Assembly (NCBI GenBank): GCA_023014485.1
Contig: JAJOZX010012098.1
Coordinates: 21,001 to 85,000 of the forward strand
From: Bathynomus jamesi
Lineage: Eukaryota; Arthropoda; Malacostraca; Isopoda; Cirolanidae
DNA: 64,000 bases
Direction of reading: 5' to 3'
Shown here: piece by piece, positions 9,228-20,734 of the stretch
Layout: every line of letters starts with the position of its first letter
Numbering within the stretch: position 1 is the first letter of the stretch
Position numbers and translations under genes: made by a program
The notes under the pieces: generated by a model
The model's database searches: none
Told to the model about the DNA's origin: nothing
The model's input: the letters and a program-made list of their open reading frames with translations, nothing else

Positions 9228-11115
9228 CAGGGCCGTACCTAAAGTATCATATTTGGCACCTGGGGCGGATCCTTTCTTTGGCACCCCCCATAAATAATTT
9301 TAAAATTTAAACACAGAAAAATATATTATCTTTGCAAGTAGATTTTTAAACAGTACAGTACTGTCATAAGCAAATTGGAAACAAGAAAAATGCAGGACAT
9401 TAAAAATTCAGTGAACAGGTAATACTGCATTTTATTTTATACAAAAAACACAGGAAATCCAGTCTCTACACTCAGCCTATTCTTCAAAGGTAAATAGAGA
9501 GGATTCACAGTCTCTGCTTTCGAGCCTTAATTTCTGAAACTTGATCAATGACCTCAACAAAATTCACCTTCTTTGCATATTCATGTTCAATCGAAAGTAA
9601 AGCCAGATTTGTCAATCTTGTCTGACTCATGGTCGAGCGAAATAAATTTTTTATCAATTTCAATTTGGAAAAACTTCTTTCACATGAAGCAATAGACACA
9701 CAGACAGTCAAAAAGAATCTCAAACACAGTGACAAGCTTGGCAAAGATTCATAAAAATCCTATTTCACAGTAAACTCCAGAAACTGCAATGCTGTCCATT
9801 TCTTTGCCTCTTCAACGCTGATTTTGGCAGCTTCTAAATGCCTCCGAAGTCGTCCAATTTCCACACTGATAACTTCATAGAGAATTCATCGAAAATCTGA
9901 GTCAAATTTGGAATATACTTCCGAAGTTCTTCTTCTGTTGCAACAACCAAAGTGTTTGGCTGAATAACAGCGAAAATTGACAGAATTTGATCCATTGCCT
10001 TAGAACGAATCTCCAATTCTTGATGAAAGCGATCAAGACATTCAAACATAGCCCTTTTTACTTCCTCTGGCAATGTGAGACCAGCATCCTTTGCCATCTC
10101 TCCTGGCATCCTTTTTCGGAGCTTTACTCTCCCTCTTCTCTCCATAGAAATGTCCATTTCCTTACACTTTGTAGTTGCATAATGAATGGCCCTCTCCACA
10201 ATTTCATTGCGCTGATCTTCAAGAAACAGTTTTAGAGCTTGGAGCTTCACAATGCACTTTTCAAGAAACACTTCCAAATGAGTGCACTCCGCAAAGGTTC
10301 AAAGAATGATTTGCACAAGGCACAAACAAAGCCTTGGGATTAATCTCTCTGATCTTTGACTGAACACTACCATAAATCCCAGCCATAGTTGCAGTGTTGT
10401 CATATCCTTGACCACGGCACAGGTTTATGTCCAGTCCATCTCTCTCCAGATGTCTCAGGATATCCCCTGTGAGCTCAGCAGCAGTCTTTTCGTTCAATAT
10501 GGACGTATCTGATCACTTCACACATCTGATCAGTGTGGGACACATCAGGAGTGCTGTCAAAAAGAATCCCAAAATGCTTTGCTTTCTTGATATCAGTCAC
10601 TATTTTCTCTTTGACGTAATTCCCCAAAATGCAAATGAACTCATTCTGAATCTTTGGAGATAAATACGAAGCCACTCTCCTCCCAGATGGAATAGAATGC
10701 TTAATCCTTACAAAATGTTCTTTCAAAACTGGATCATAATTTAACAGCAACTCTACCAATTCCATGGTTTCCTTTGTTTGCTGATGACATGTCCTCTGTG
10801 TGACCACGAAAAGGAAGATTCTGGTGAGCCAGAAACAAGGTTACGTTCGCCTTTCGATGTAATTTTTATCAAATATTTAATTTTTCGTTTGTAAATATTG
10901 TATTGCCAATAAAAATAAAAATTTATTTTATAGTGGAAATTAACATTAAGCTGTTGTAATAGTTTGAACATTTTTAAAAAAAATTTCTTACTTTGGCGAA
11001 TTTTTCATTTGGTTTGAAAACTTGTACTGGTATTTCAACTCTCCCGATGGCACCCCTCTCCTGGCTGTCATCCGGGGCGGACCGCCCCCCTCGCACCCCA
11101 CTTAGTACGCCACTG
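9228..11115 (-). mobile_element. Complete 1.9-kb hAT element, degenerate
   Basis: The inverted ends are CAGGGCCGTACCTAA on the left and CAGTGGCGTACTAAG on the right. A perfect 8-bp TSD, TTAATCAA, lies at 9220-9227 and 11116-11123. The subterminal sequence is rich in GGGGCGG/CCGCCCC. The coding remnant runs right to left inside. The N-terminal part of the transposase is missing: only about 270 bp of A+T-rich DNA lies between the right end and the first recognisable protein. The copy is therefore internally deleted as well as frameshifted. Confidence 0.92.
9505..10845 (-). pseudogene. hAT transposase remnant (zinc-finger MYM-type 1-like, DUF4371)
   Basis: From right to left the pieces read: LPFRGHTEDM and SANKGN near 10830-10770; LLNYDPVLKEHF; then GILFDSTPDVSHTDQ (first D) near 10560; RGQGYDNTATMAG (second D) near 10410; and VPCANHSLNLCG (CxxH) near 10310. 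A helical insertion domain follows (10277-9834). The dimerisation segment IASCERSFSKLKLIKN ... TNLALLSIEHEYA ends at the stop near 9505. Neighbouring pieces lie in different frames, so at least four indels are needed to connect them. The order is that of DUF4371-type hAT transposases. It cannot encode a working enzyme. Confidence 0.9.
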
Positions 11116-11123
11116 TTAATCAA

Positions 11124-11285
11124 TTAAGAGTGGTTTTGAGAATCTTACGAAGCATATAATCGCGCTGAACTTTTAATTAATGTTTCACATCACTTTTGAG
11201 AGGGTTGGTTACCTCTGACTAACACCAAGGACACTGATGTGGATCATTTCACATATTTAAATTATGCACACTTCACATACACACA

Positions 11286-11316
<31 letters not shown>

Positions 11317-11697
11317 ATATATATTATATATATATATATTGGAAAATATATGAATACCCAAATTTACACGAGTCGAAACTGTTTACACACTTTCTTATTC
11401 AGCAAAATCTTTTCAGAGATAAGGTCATTGGCAATTTCAGCTGTTATTAAAAAATTTGCTCTTTAAGGATATTATACTTTAATAAGTTTTTTTTTACCTG
11501 AAGTTGGGACGTAAAGGGAAATATATTGATTTTAGTTACTTAAATTAATATTTCAGATAGCACGAGCGTTCAGAACTGTCTCAGCCTCGTTCGAAGGTCG
11601 TCAAATATTCAAATATTTGAGTGGAACTGAACTTTGAAATTTGAACAGGGAGGCATTGGACAGCCAAGTCTCATTCTATCTTCCCACACATCAATTA
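11124..11697. other. Spacer with interrupted (TA)n array
   Basis: Contains (TA)n at about 11286-11340 and otherwise A+T-rich DNA with no coding signal. Confidence 0.6.
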
Positions 11698-12062
11698 CAC
11701 TGGGGAACAAATTTCAAATTTTTGTCTATTGAATTAGATTTGACAGTTAGTTCTAGGTAATTTGGGTGCGCTGAGCACGAATGTTTACTCGGTTTTGCTC
11801 TATCAGGTCCTGATTTTGCTCAACACCCCTCCTCTTTCGTCGTATTCATAAAAAGGTTTTTTTCTCAATACTCGCTAAGTCTTTTTGCAGTTACACATTA
11901 TGCAACTAGGTTTTTATCTAGGTATTTGTACCTATTGTTATGGTATTGTTGTATTATGTATATTTTTATATGTAACACCCTAAAAATACTTTTAATTTTG
12001 TCATTTTTAACCCATTTTAATATTAGTAAATTAAGCTAAAAATATCATAGAATTCTAAAATT

Positions 12063-12148
12063 TTCTCGAGCGTTCCTGTTCTCTGTAGAGTATTCTAGAG
12101 GGACAACTAAAATATATAAAAGCGACTCGTTTCCAGAGTTAATCAGTC
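12063..12148 (+). promoter_or_regulatory. TATA/initiator promoter with heat-shock-element-like motifs
   Basis: TATATAAA at 12113-12120 lies 32 bp upstream of the central A (12145) of TCAGTC, the arthropod initiator consensus. A run of TCAGTCAG repeats follows. Upstream, TTCTCGAGCGTTC (12063-12075) is three alternating 5-bp heat-shock units with one mismatch, and TTCTAGAG (12093-12100) adds two more. Position and orientation suit the gene starting at 12462. The heat-shock reading is an inference from motif spacing only. Confidence 0.6.
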
Positions 12149-12236
12149 AATTCAATCAGTCAGTCAGTCAGTCAGTCAGTTGAGTTAGTTAATTAAGTTT
12201 GGGCATTAACATAATTTTGAATTGGCATATGATTTA

Positions 12237-12393
12237 GTGAGTAATTTTGTCATCGTGATTTAATATAGTTGATTTAATTAGACGTAATTTATATTGTACC
12301 TACTCATCCGTGTTTCTAGTTTAATTTCATAGATTTAAGTACCTATTTCATAATAAGTACCTATTTAAACTAATTTTTGTGTTTATATTTCAG
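12237..12393 (+). other. Putative 5'-UTR intron
   Basis: A GTGAGTAA donor at 12237 and a TTTATATTTCAG acceptor ending at 12393 would remove 157 bp between the predicted transcription start and the ATG. Prediction from splice consensus only. Confidence 0.35.
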
Positions 12394-12461
12394 ATTTTCT
12401 TAAATTTATATGAATTAAGGGCTTTAAATACCTTTACAAATTGGCAGAACAATCAAGCAAT

Positions 12462-14409
12462 ATGTCATCAAGCACTAGAAAGTTCAAATGCAAAAACAAC
12501 CCTGATTCCTTCTGTTATATATGTGGAAATTTTACACTTCCACATCAACGAGCAAATATAACTGACTTCGTAAAAAGAGCTTACTTAGCTTATTTTGGCA
12601 TAAAACTGGGGGACCAAGATAAATCGTGGGCTTCACATAAAGCCTGCACTATATGCATTGAAAGACTGCGACATTGGACGAAGGGTTCGGATTCAAAAAT
12701 ACCTTTTGGAATTCCGATGGTAAGTTTATGATTTCATAAAACTACGTAATTTAATCACTAGTATACTGTAACTTACCTAAATGTAATTGTAACTTAGGTA
12801 CATAAACAAAAATTTACAGAAAATGTTTATAAGAATCTCAAATATTGCATAAGGTTGAAACACATAGAAATGTTAAATGTTTGGGTGATAACTTTTGATA
12901 AAATTCATAAAAACAAGTCTCTCGTCGCTTTTGTTAACGCTTTACAATTTTTTTCCATATCAGGTGTGGCGAGAGCCTACTAACCACGAGACCGATTGCT
13001 ACCTTTGCTTTGTCAAGACTTCGGGCTTCACTAAGAAAAATAAAATTATCGAGTACCCAAATTTCGACACCGCGATACGACCTGTGCTACATTCAAATGA
13101 GATCCCCATTCCAAAATTTAAGGGTCTGCCAACTCAAGAATTAGTTGAAGATGTTCCTGAAAATATTGTTATGCACTTTGAGGAGTCAGACACCGATTTT
13201 GACCCCAGCGTATTTGAAAGTCAAAACGATCCGCAAAAGTTTAACCAGGCCGAGTTGAATGATCTTGTAAGGGATCTAAATTTGCCAAAAAAGGCTGCGG
13301 AAATTTTAGCTTCAAGACTTAAAGAGAAAAACTTGCTTACTTCAAACACATACATTTCATTTTACAGAAAAAGAGAAGAAGAACTTGTTAAATATTTTAG
13401 AACAGAGGATAGTTTAGTATATTGCTGCGACATAGTTGGTTTGTTAAAGAAGATGGGGGTTGAGTCTTACGATGCAAATGATTGGCGCTTGTTTTTAGAC
13501 AGTTCGAAAAGAAGTCTTAAGTGTGTGTTGTTGCATAATGGCAATCTATACGGCTCGATACCGATTGGGCACTCAACAAAATTAAAAGAAAGTATGAACA
13601 TATAGAAAAGGTTTTAAATCTTATCAAATATAGGGAGCACGAGTGGATCATATGTGTTGACTTAAAAATGGTTAATTTTCTGTTAGGACAACAAGGAGGG
13701 TATACTAAATATCCCTGCTTCCTTTGCTTATGGGACAGCAGAGCCAAGGAAGAACATTATTTCAAACAAATCTGGCCAGCACGAACATCACTTACTGTCG
13801 GAGAAAAAACGTAATTAATCCACCTTTAGTGAGCAGAGATAAAATCATATTTCCTCCTCTGCATATAAAACTAGGCCTCATTAAACAATATGTAAAAGCT
13901 TTAGATACGAACGGCGAGTGTTTCAAATACATAACTTCAAAATTTCCAAGTTTAAGTTATGAAAAAATCAAGGCGGGAATTTTCGACGGTCCACAAATAA
14001 GAACAATGATTAAAGACAGCAATTTTCCTAATGTCATGAATGAACGCGAAAAAAATGGCTGGTTCTCATTCGTGGACTTGATAGAAAACTTTTTAGGCAA
14101 TTACAGGGCAGATAACTACGAAGAAATCGTAAAAAACTTTTAAGGGACTACAAAGAGTTAGGTTGCAATATGAGCATAAAAATGCATTTTTTGAATAGCC
14201 ATCTTGACCAATTTCCAAGTAATTTAGGTGATGTAAGTGACGAACAAGGGGAGAGATTCCACCAAGATATCAAAATTATGGAGGAACGGTACCAAGGCCG
14301 CTGGGATTCCCACATGATGGCTGATTACTGCTGGTGCTTGAAAAGAGACCTGCCATCAACAAGCAAATACGCTAGAAAGTCTTACAAAAGAAAATTTTTG
14401 CCACAGTGA
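12462..14409 (+). pseudogene. Putative CACTA-like transposase of an arthropod multi-copy family, one intron, three frameshifts
   Basis: The first in-frame ATG is at 12462 (MSSSTRKFKCKN). Exon 1 has a zinc-binding N terminus (FCYICGNFTL, HKACTICIERLRHW) and ends IPM at 12719. A GTAAGT donor and a TTCCATATCAG acceptor remove 12720-12963, and exon 2 resumes VWREPTNHETDCYLCF. The body contains VLLHNGNLYGSIPIGHS, ICVDLKMVNFLLGQQGGY, CFLCLWDSRA, and near the end MHFLNSHLDQFPSNLG and SDEQGERFHQDI, stopping at 14407-14409. Frame changes occur near 13585, 13803 and 14130. From memory, full-length relatives are common as uncharacterised proteins in arthropod genomes. Its position between matched TIRs argues it is the transposase. 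The three D/E-containing motifs are candidate catalytic residues only. The frameshifts may be decay or assembly error. Confidence 0.8.
12720..12963 (+). other. Intron in the CACTG-element gene
   Basis: The GT donor (GTAAGTTT) directly after the IPM codons and the polypyrimidine-rich AG acceptor (TTTTTTCCATATCAG) keep the frame exactly, joining methionine to valine-tryptophan. Confidence 0.85.
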
Positions 14410-14692
14410 AAGCTTCATATCTGTTTGTTTTTTTATTTTAAGTCATTTCTATCGTTATAATGTAATTTTACTGTAGTTTGAACTGCTTGTATTCATGAAA
14501 CTTGAAAAAAAATTTAACACATGACTTAATTTTTTAGTCCTAATTTGAAAAATCTGGAAAATGGCACATAGGCTGTCGACAAGAATCAGGACCTGATAGA
14601 GCCAAACCGAGTTGAAATTCGTATTCAGCGCACCCAAATTACCTAGAATCAAGTGTCAGATATCATTCAATAAAATACGTGTTGCCCAGTGT

Positions 14693-14694
<2 letters not shown>

Positions 14695-14721
<27 letters not shown>
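14695..14721. repeat. (TA)n microsatellite
   Basis: About 26 bp of TA repeats abutting the right TSD of the CACTG element and the 3' tail of the next LINE. Confidence 0.95.
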
Positions 14722-14723
<2 letters not shown>

Positions 14724-15113
14724 CTTTCAACCTTTCAAATGTTCCGTGCGATGATTCCTCATTTCACGAAGGTCAAGCTTGTCGCCCCTCCTCTCGAGTT
14801 GGCCTGGTGAAGTAGTGAGTTGGTTTCTTGTACTCTCCACCTCACATAGCCAGGTACGCCCGGCTCATCGGGATTGTTCTGAGCCAGGCGTCTAATCTTC
14901 TTTTCAAGATGTCCACTGCAACACCACTCGTGTTCCTCAGGTCTTTGGGCAGTTGATTAAACAGTTTTGGTCCTCTCACAACAAAACTATTTTCTTTCAG
15001 GGTTAAGGATGTTCCCTGTCTAGCCTTTAATTTAGGAACACGACACAGTCTTCCTTTTCTACTTTCCACTATTGTTTGGGGAGTTACAGGGTTCAGAGTA
15101 AAATTAGGGACTA

Positions 15114-15415
15114 CAGATACTCCCCGAGTTACGACCACCCGACTTACGTCCATCCGGACTTACGACGACGACTGTCGTATTAAATAAATAAAATAAAATA
15201 ATAGACGACGAAAAATTCGAATTCCGATCAGTTGGTCGTATTATTTGTATACTATTTGTGTACTATTATTTGTATAATTTGTGTGTTTTGTTATTTTACT
15301 TTGATTGAACTACGTATATGTTAACGCACATCACTACCGTTGTGGTTATTTTCGACTTACGACCATACGACAGGTTTGTCGGAACGTAACCCCGTCGTAA
15401 GTCGGGGAGTATCTG
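15114..15415. mobile_element. 302-bp Tc1/mariner-type MITE (ends CAGATACTCCCCGA) in LINE
   Basis: Inverted ends CAGATACTCCCCGAGTTACGAC and CAGATACTCCCCGACTTACGAC are flanked by TA on both sides (15112-15113, 15416-15417). It interrupts the C-terminal region of the LINE protein after PNFTLNPVTPQ. The interior is A+T-rich and non-coding. The TA TSD and CAG ends suit Tc1/mariner or a related TA-specific family. Confidence 0.88.
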
Positions 15416-16002
15416 TACTTTCTCCATTATTTTCGTAGTGTAAATAATGGTGTATCTCTCTCTCTCCTTCTTTCCAGTGAATATGGTTTAATTCGCGTAA
15501 CCTTTCCCAGTAGTTTAGTTCTTTGCACCCCTTGGTCTTGGCTGTGAAGCTTCTCTGAATCTCTTCTAGTTGTCTAAGGTCTTTTTTTTATATGGGCATG
15601 TTAGGACTGAGCAGTATTCCAATTTGGGTATGATCATTGTTTTCAGTAGAGGAATCATTATATTCCTATCCCTTCGTTTAAGGGTTCTCAGTATCTTTCC
15701 AGTTACTCTCTTTGCTCTGTTTACTGCTATCTTATTTCGTGTTTCAAATTTCGCATCATCAGTCATTACAACCCCTAATTTCCTTATTTGGGGTATAATA
15801 TTCCATGGATTTTAGGTCCTCCCTTTTTCCGTACTGTAACAGCTGAAATTTCTCAGTGTTAAACTTCATATTGTTGTCTTCCGTCTACTTGTAGATTCTG
15901 TTCATGGCTGTTTGTAGAGATCCTATATCTTCTGGGTTTCTTATTTTTCTACTGATCTTTGTGTCATCGGCAAAGGATGTTACTGTGTTGTCTCTGCTGT
16001 GT

Positions 16003-16218
16003 GGCCCCCGTTAATTGAATGCACGGTTAGGTCAATTGAATGGCCGGTTAGGTCAACTGTACGCCCTTGACGATTGGTTAGGTTAAGTCATGATATTTTC
16101 GTTAGTTTTAACGAAAATATCATGACTTAACCTAACCAATCGTCAAGGGCGTACAGTTGACCTAACGGCCATTCAATTGACCTAACCGTGCATTCAATTA
16201 ACCAGAGGCCACACAGCA
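16003..16218. repeat. Palindromic repeat with the shared core at its centre
   Basis: The arms begin GCTGTGTGGCC(C/T)C and pass through GTTAATTGAATGCACGG and GGTCAATTGAATGGCCGG. They meet at ATTTTCGTTAGTTTTAACGAAAAT near 16108. Symmetry extends to the outermost bases, so no direct TSD can be read. Core orientation matches the copy at 190-411, opposite to the GG...CC MITEs. Confidence 0.8.
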
Positions 16219-16651
16219 ACCTCGTATCCGGGCGTCATGAGCGGTGTAAACTAGATAACGGTCATGCGCCACGCAAACTAGTGCGCATATAAATGCAATT
16301 TTTTTCGTATGTTGCGCATATTTCTCCAGGAAAATAATGTCATTTTCCTTATTAGAATATAAACATTTATTAGCCTACAAATTTTCAGCTAAATCCCGTG
16401 GAGTCGTCCATTTGGAAAAGATCCGCCATAGATTTTCTGTCTAACTATTCTTTCAAATATTTTAGTGAGATGAGATGTAAGCGACACTGGCCTATAGTTT
16501 TTGGCCTCGGATCGATCTCCTCCTTTATACAGTATATTGGGACTATGTTCGCGCTCTTCATGATGCCCGGTATTTCTCCCGTGGCTAGTGATCGTCTCCA
16601 TATCCAATATAGGGGCTCAGCGATTGCATTCTTGCAGTTTTTGATTAGTGT

Positions 16652-16654
<3 letters not shown>

Positions 16655-16684
<30 letters not shown>

Positions 16685-16842
16685 CGTAAAGAACGACGCT
16701 TGTATAGGAGAACATTCCGCGCAAGATGAGGAGGGAGAACGAACAAATGAAAAAATGAGGTAACCCTATACAAGCGTCGTTCTTTACGTTAATTATACTG
16801 CGTGCTTGCAGTTGAAATATATATATATATATATATATATAA
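16655..16842. repeat. Foldback between two (TA)n arrays
   Basis: (TA)n at 16656-16682 and 16817-16841 bracket an inverted pair, TAACGTAAAGAACGACGCTTG (16682) and its complement (to 16790). The middle, GAGGAGGGAGAACGAACAAATG, resembles the body of the tRNA-derived SINE at 54.75 kb, so this may be a SINE-derived foldback. Confidence 0.6.
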
Positions 16843-19397
16843 TTTAGGGTGATTTTTTTTTAATTGTTCAACCTGTATTTTTGTTCCCTATGACAAAAAA
16901 GTAGTGTATGCCAAATTTGGTGAATTTTAAATAAAATTTACTATGTGCTACCAGGCGTCAAAGTTTCCCTCTTTTTCAATTTGTTTGTTTTTACAACTTA
17001 TGATTTTATGTTTAATTGTTTATATTTCAGAATTTTTAATTAATGGTTTATATACTAGCTTGCTTTTAATTGTTGCTTGGAACTCGTAATTTTGATACCA
17101 ATTAATCGATTATGGAAGCTAGGCCTAACTCACCATCACCCAGTTGCTCATTTGGGAGAAGTTCTACAAGAAAAGAAACTGAAGTATGGCTAATTGGGCA
17201 GCCCTCTGCAGTACTAAAACCATCCGTATTACCATCAGAGAAGGAAATGATGGCCCTCTTCATGCACTACAGAAATATTAAAAAGCAAGACAGAGAATCA
17301 TGCTGCTCTACTGCAGATGATGTGCTAGCAGTTTGGAAAAAAGCAGGAATACCAGCAAAACAAAGAATACATGTAGTAGATAAAATTCAAGGAATACTGA
17401 AGGAATGACAGCTGCTTAAGAAAAACAAAGCAAACAAATTGAAAAGATCACAAAATTTAAATAATAAAGAAGAAAAATGGAAAGATAAACTGGAAAACTT
17501 ATTTGACATTGCTCATGAGAATGCTATGCAGCTTATAAAAATAGAAGATGATAAGAAATTCTTGAAAATGCAACGTGAGAAAGGACGTCATGGAAAAATG
17601 GGTACCATTGATAAGGCTGTTGCTAAAAAAGAGCAAAGAGCAGCAGAAAAGCAACAACGTTATGAAAAGAGGAAAGCAGAAGAAGATCAAAAGAAAGAAG
17701 AATGAAGAGGCTGTCATACTCACCAGTACATCATCAGAATCAGAAGAGAGTAAAAGTGATGAATCTGGTTTCTGTGCTGCACAACCTTCAACATGGAAAA
17801 GTAAGGTTGGCAAACGTAGAAAATTGTTTGATAATAAATTATTAGGAAGTCTTGATGTTGCAAAATTGAGTGACAGAAATGCGTCTCTTTTTAATGCAAA
17901 CAATCAGACATCGCTTGAATGGGATATCTGCGAACAAATAAAATGCATGTGTTTCAATACAACGGCAGCCAATACTGGTCCTAGAAATGGTGCAGCTATT
18001 CTTCTAGAACAAAAATTCGACAACGATTTATTGTGGCTGGCATGTCGACACCATATATTTGAAATTATGCTGGAAGCTGTTGTTTCAAAGTCTTTATCAC
18101 CATCTTCTGGCCCAGATATAGTCCTTTTTAAGAAGTTCAGAGAAAAATAGTCAAGCATTAATAAGGAGGACTACGAAACAGCATTATCAGATCCAGGTAT
18201 CTATGAAAATATTCATGACATCAAAGATGACATAATTATATTTGCAACAACAAAACTAGATACATTCCAACCAAGAGACGATTACCTAGAACTATTGCAG
18301 TTAACAATTATTTTTTTGGGAGGTGAACCAAAAGGTGGAATCAAATTTAAACATCCAGCGGGACTTCATCGGGCTAGGTGGATGGCCAAAATTACAGATT
18401 CATTAAAAATTTTTATGTTCAAATCTCAGTTCAAAATTTCAGTAAAAGACAAAAAAGGACTAAAAGACATCTGTCTATTTGCTACTCGGTTATATGTAAA
18501 GGCATGGTTTACAGCTCCTGTGCCATCTTGCGCTCCTCGTCTTGCTCTGGAATTATTACAGAATCTTGTAGTCTACAAACAAATAAATGACACAATTGCA
18601 TTTGTTGCTATTAAAAAACTATTAGGTCACCTCTGGTACCTATCACAAGAACTGGTAGCCTTGGCCTTTTATGATGATGAAGTGCCTACTGAAACGAAAA
18701 ACAAAATTGTAAAGGCCTTGCAAAATACAACAGAAACTCTTCCTGCAAAACGGGCTTTTCTAGATCCTACACTTATTCCAACGAAGAAATTAGAAGATTT
18801 TGTCATCAAATACTCAAAGATTCTTTACAATAACGGAGTTTAGTTCAAAATTTTTACTCAAAGATGCTAAAGAATGGCATAATGATGAAGAGTATAACTC
18901 CGCTAAGAAATCTATCAAACAGTGGAAAGTCGTGAATGATATAGCGGAAAGAGGAGTAAAATTAATGGATGAATCAGTATAATAAAATACTAACACATGA
19001 TGAAGATCAAAAACAATTCTTGCTACAAGTAGTGAAAAACTACAGGGCTGTTTACCCTGATAGAAAGAAAGAAACATTGATGAAGTAAGGACAGCTAATG
19101 TCTCAAATATCATGCTAGTTTAATTATGCATGCTTGTGGTTATGGTAGGACCTACGGGGGAGCTTTCCACATTAAAAAAAAGCAATGCGCCTTGTACTGT
19201 ACCCCCTGGGTGGTGTGGAAAAATTTGACAATTTGAGTCGTTCTGTCAATTTTTAATTGCCGGTAGCAACCCCTAAAAATTAAAAATTTGCTAAAATATT
19301 TTAGGATAGTTGGTTTTATGCTGAAATGAACCATTTAAAGGGTTGAACACATTAAAATATAAACAAATTTTTTTTACCCCCATATTTGAATCACCCT

Positions 19398-19400
<3 letters not shown>
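16843..19400 (+). mobile_element. TTAGGGTG-end DNA transposon, copy 1, inserted in (TA)n
   Basis: The ends TTTAGGGTGATT (16843) and AATCACCCTAAA (19400) are exact inverted 12-mers, with CAACC-containing similarity further in. Both flanks are (TA)n arrays, so the TSD cannot be resolved. The only long coding region inside is the transposase-like pseudogene on the plus strand. A second, more G+C-rich relative with ends TTAGGGTGTCTCA lies at 22593-26329 on the other strand. Confidence 0.75.
17112..19088 (+). pseudogene. Putative hAT/P-like transposase of an unnamed family (internally deleted copy)
   Basis: Start at ATG 17112 (MEARPNSPSPSC). The N-terminal region has VWKKAGIPAKQRI. A lysine-rich coiled stretch follows, then DRNASLFNA, then a jump to EWDICEQIKCMCFNTTAANTG (the position of the second D, here N), LLWLACRHHIFEIML (C, H, H, E) and GPDIVLFKKF. 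The C-terminal half has HPAGLHRARWMAK, HLWYLSQELVALAFYDDEV and DEDQKQFLLQVVKNY, stopping at 19086-19088. Compared with the copy at 24-26 kb, the stretch that should hold the first catalytic D (HWDGKLL) is missing and the frame changes at least five times. Function is inferred from D...D...CxHHxxE order resembling hAT and P transposases. I do not know an official family name. Confidence 0.7.
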
Positions 19401-19458
<58 letters not shown>

Positions 19459-19565
19459 AATAAAACCACGAAGGGAAAAGAAACACAAAGGGGTGCTCAA
19501 GCGCTTTCGTCTAATGACATCCTCAGGAACATATATATATATATATAATATATATATATATATCG
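19401..19565. repeat. (TA)n arrays flanking a GATGAATAAAACCACGAAGG block
   Basis: TA repeats at 19402-19454 and 19530-19562 enclose about 75 bp beginning GATGAATAAAACCACG and containing GCGCTTTCGTCTAATGACATCCTCAGG. The block is a divergent relative of the GCGCTTTCGTGATATATTCAC foldbacks at 32.6 and 55.7 kb. Confidence 0.65.
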
Positions 19566-20734
19566 GTAAGAACAAGAGAACCATCACCCACCGAAACAAA
19601 TCTCCAACTGTTTCAGACCAGAATAACAAATGGTTGGTTGTTCTTTTTTCTATGCGTTCAACCACGAAGGAAAAAATAGGACATCAGCATTTAGAGGTCT
19701 TGAATGAGCCGAATAAATTATGAACTGAGAGACCCCCCTCCTCCATTTCTCGGCAAGTTTGTACGACAGTTCATGGCTGAGTTGGCTAGAATGATGAATA
19801 AAGAAATAAGCAGAGATAAAATTAATGTGTTAGTTTACTCACTCAGTAATATACAGTCAAATGGCGGTTTAACTTTGTTCAATGATGAGGGTCACTGAGA
19901 CAGAATGAAAGAAGCAGAAAAATAACATTTGTTCAAATTCATTTATTTTGTGATATTCATTATTGGTACATTCAGTACTTCTTATTACATTCTGTAAAAA
20001 AATTGTACAGATCTGTACAAGCAAGATAATATCTTCACCAAGTGTATTAGAATAATATAATTTAATAATGCATGGAGAACCTCTTCAATAAATGTTAATC
20101 TATTATAGTTTCTTAACTGTATATGAATACCAGGTGACTATATATATATATATATTTTCACGTTTAGATCCAAACACTGAAGCACATTTTCCAATTTTTA
20201 ACCACTTACAGAGGGCGTGGTCATAAACGCTTATACGCGGAGGGTGAAACTTTTCTTCAAGTTGTGGCCTAAATTATGGTACGTGATACGAGTCTGGGAG
20301 ATTCGAAAGCAATTTTTTTTCATTTTCATATGAATAATAAGTTTAAAAAACTAAATTCAACTTTGTTCAAAAGTTACTTCTTTTATTTACTTTTAAAGTT
20401 TTTTCTTTTACGAGGTTGAAGAAGGTATTTAGTCTATGTATGCATTATATTTCCGCAGAACAAAACGAATAGCGTTTACTAATACTTTATAAACATAAAT
20501 GCAAAATAAATGTGCATAAAAAAGAAGTTTGGATTCGAGCCAACTCCATTTTCATAAGTTGTTTTGCGATGAATGCGTGGATTGGTAAACATAATTTTTC
20601 AAAACTTAAAATGATGCTTCGAAAGTACACCTTGAATTTTAATGCTTTCGTCTATTAAATGGGTTGGAAATATATGTAATGTCTCCGTCTCTCTATTGTC
20701 TTTGATGGTTGGTTGTTATTTTAGCTCTTCTCCA
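19566..20734. other. No recognisable gene
   Basis: A+T-rich sequence with a short TA run at 20140-20155. The 64-codon frame at 19704-19898 shows no motif I recognise. Confidence 0.4.

Larger units (their letters stand above)
11698..14691 (+). mobile_element. 3.0-kb DNA transposon with CACTGGG ends, long TIRs and TTA TSD
   Basis: The left end CACTGGGGAAC (11698) and right end, read inversely, CACTGGGCAACA (14691) belong to TIRs of about 120 bp (to about 11816 and from about 14575). These include a 22-bp identical stretch starting CTAGGTAATTTGGGTGCG and a near-identical GCTCTATCAGGTCCTGATT. The flanks are TTA on both sides (11695-11697, 14692-14694). CACTR-type ends with a 3-bp TSD suggest the CMC/EnSpm (CACTA) group. 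The single gene inside runs on the plus strand with its own promoter. I infer that it encodes the transposase. Confidence 0.85.
14724..16652 (-). pseudogene. Non-LTR retrotransposon (EN-RT LINE) fragment, carrying MITEs
   Basis: Reading right to left: KNCKNAIAEPLYWIWRRSL and YKGGDRSEAKNYRPVSLTSHLTK (RT fingers, 16650-16450). After an unrelated stretch and a palindromic MITE comes TSFADDTKISRKI (palm motif C, about 15990-15965), then TRNKIAVNRAKRVTGKILRTL and IPKLEYCSVLTCPYKK (thumb and post-RT), and the C-terminal tail ENSFVVRGPKLFNQLPKDLRN ... LKRRLDAWLRTIP ending at about 14842. The 3' UTR (14724-14830) ends in GAAAGGTTGAAAGG-type repeats and recurs alone at about 21.7 and 49.35 kb. Most of the fingers/palm is missing, and several frames are used. 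It is the same family type as the LINE at 56.5-60.1 kb. Confidence 0.85.

Noticed and set aside
17499..17903. 134-codon minus-strand frame
   Set aside because: Opposite strand of the lysine-rich transposase linker. Phenylalanine/leucine richness is the expected shadow.
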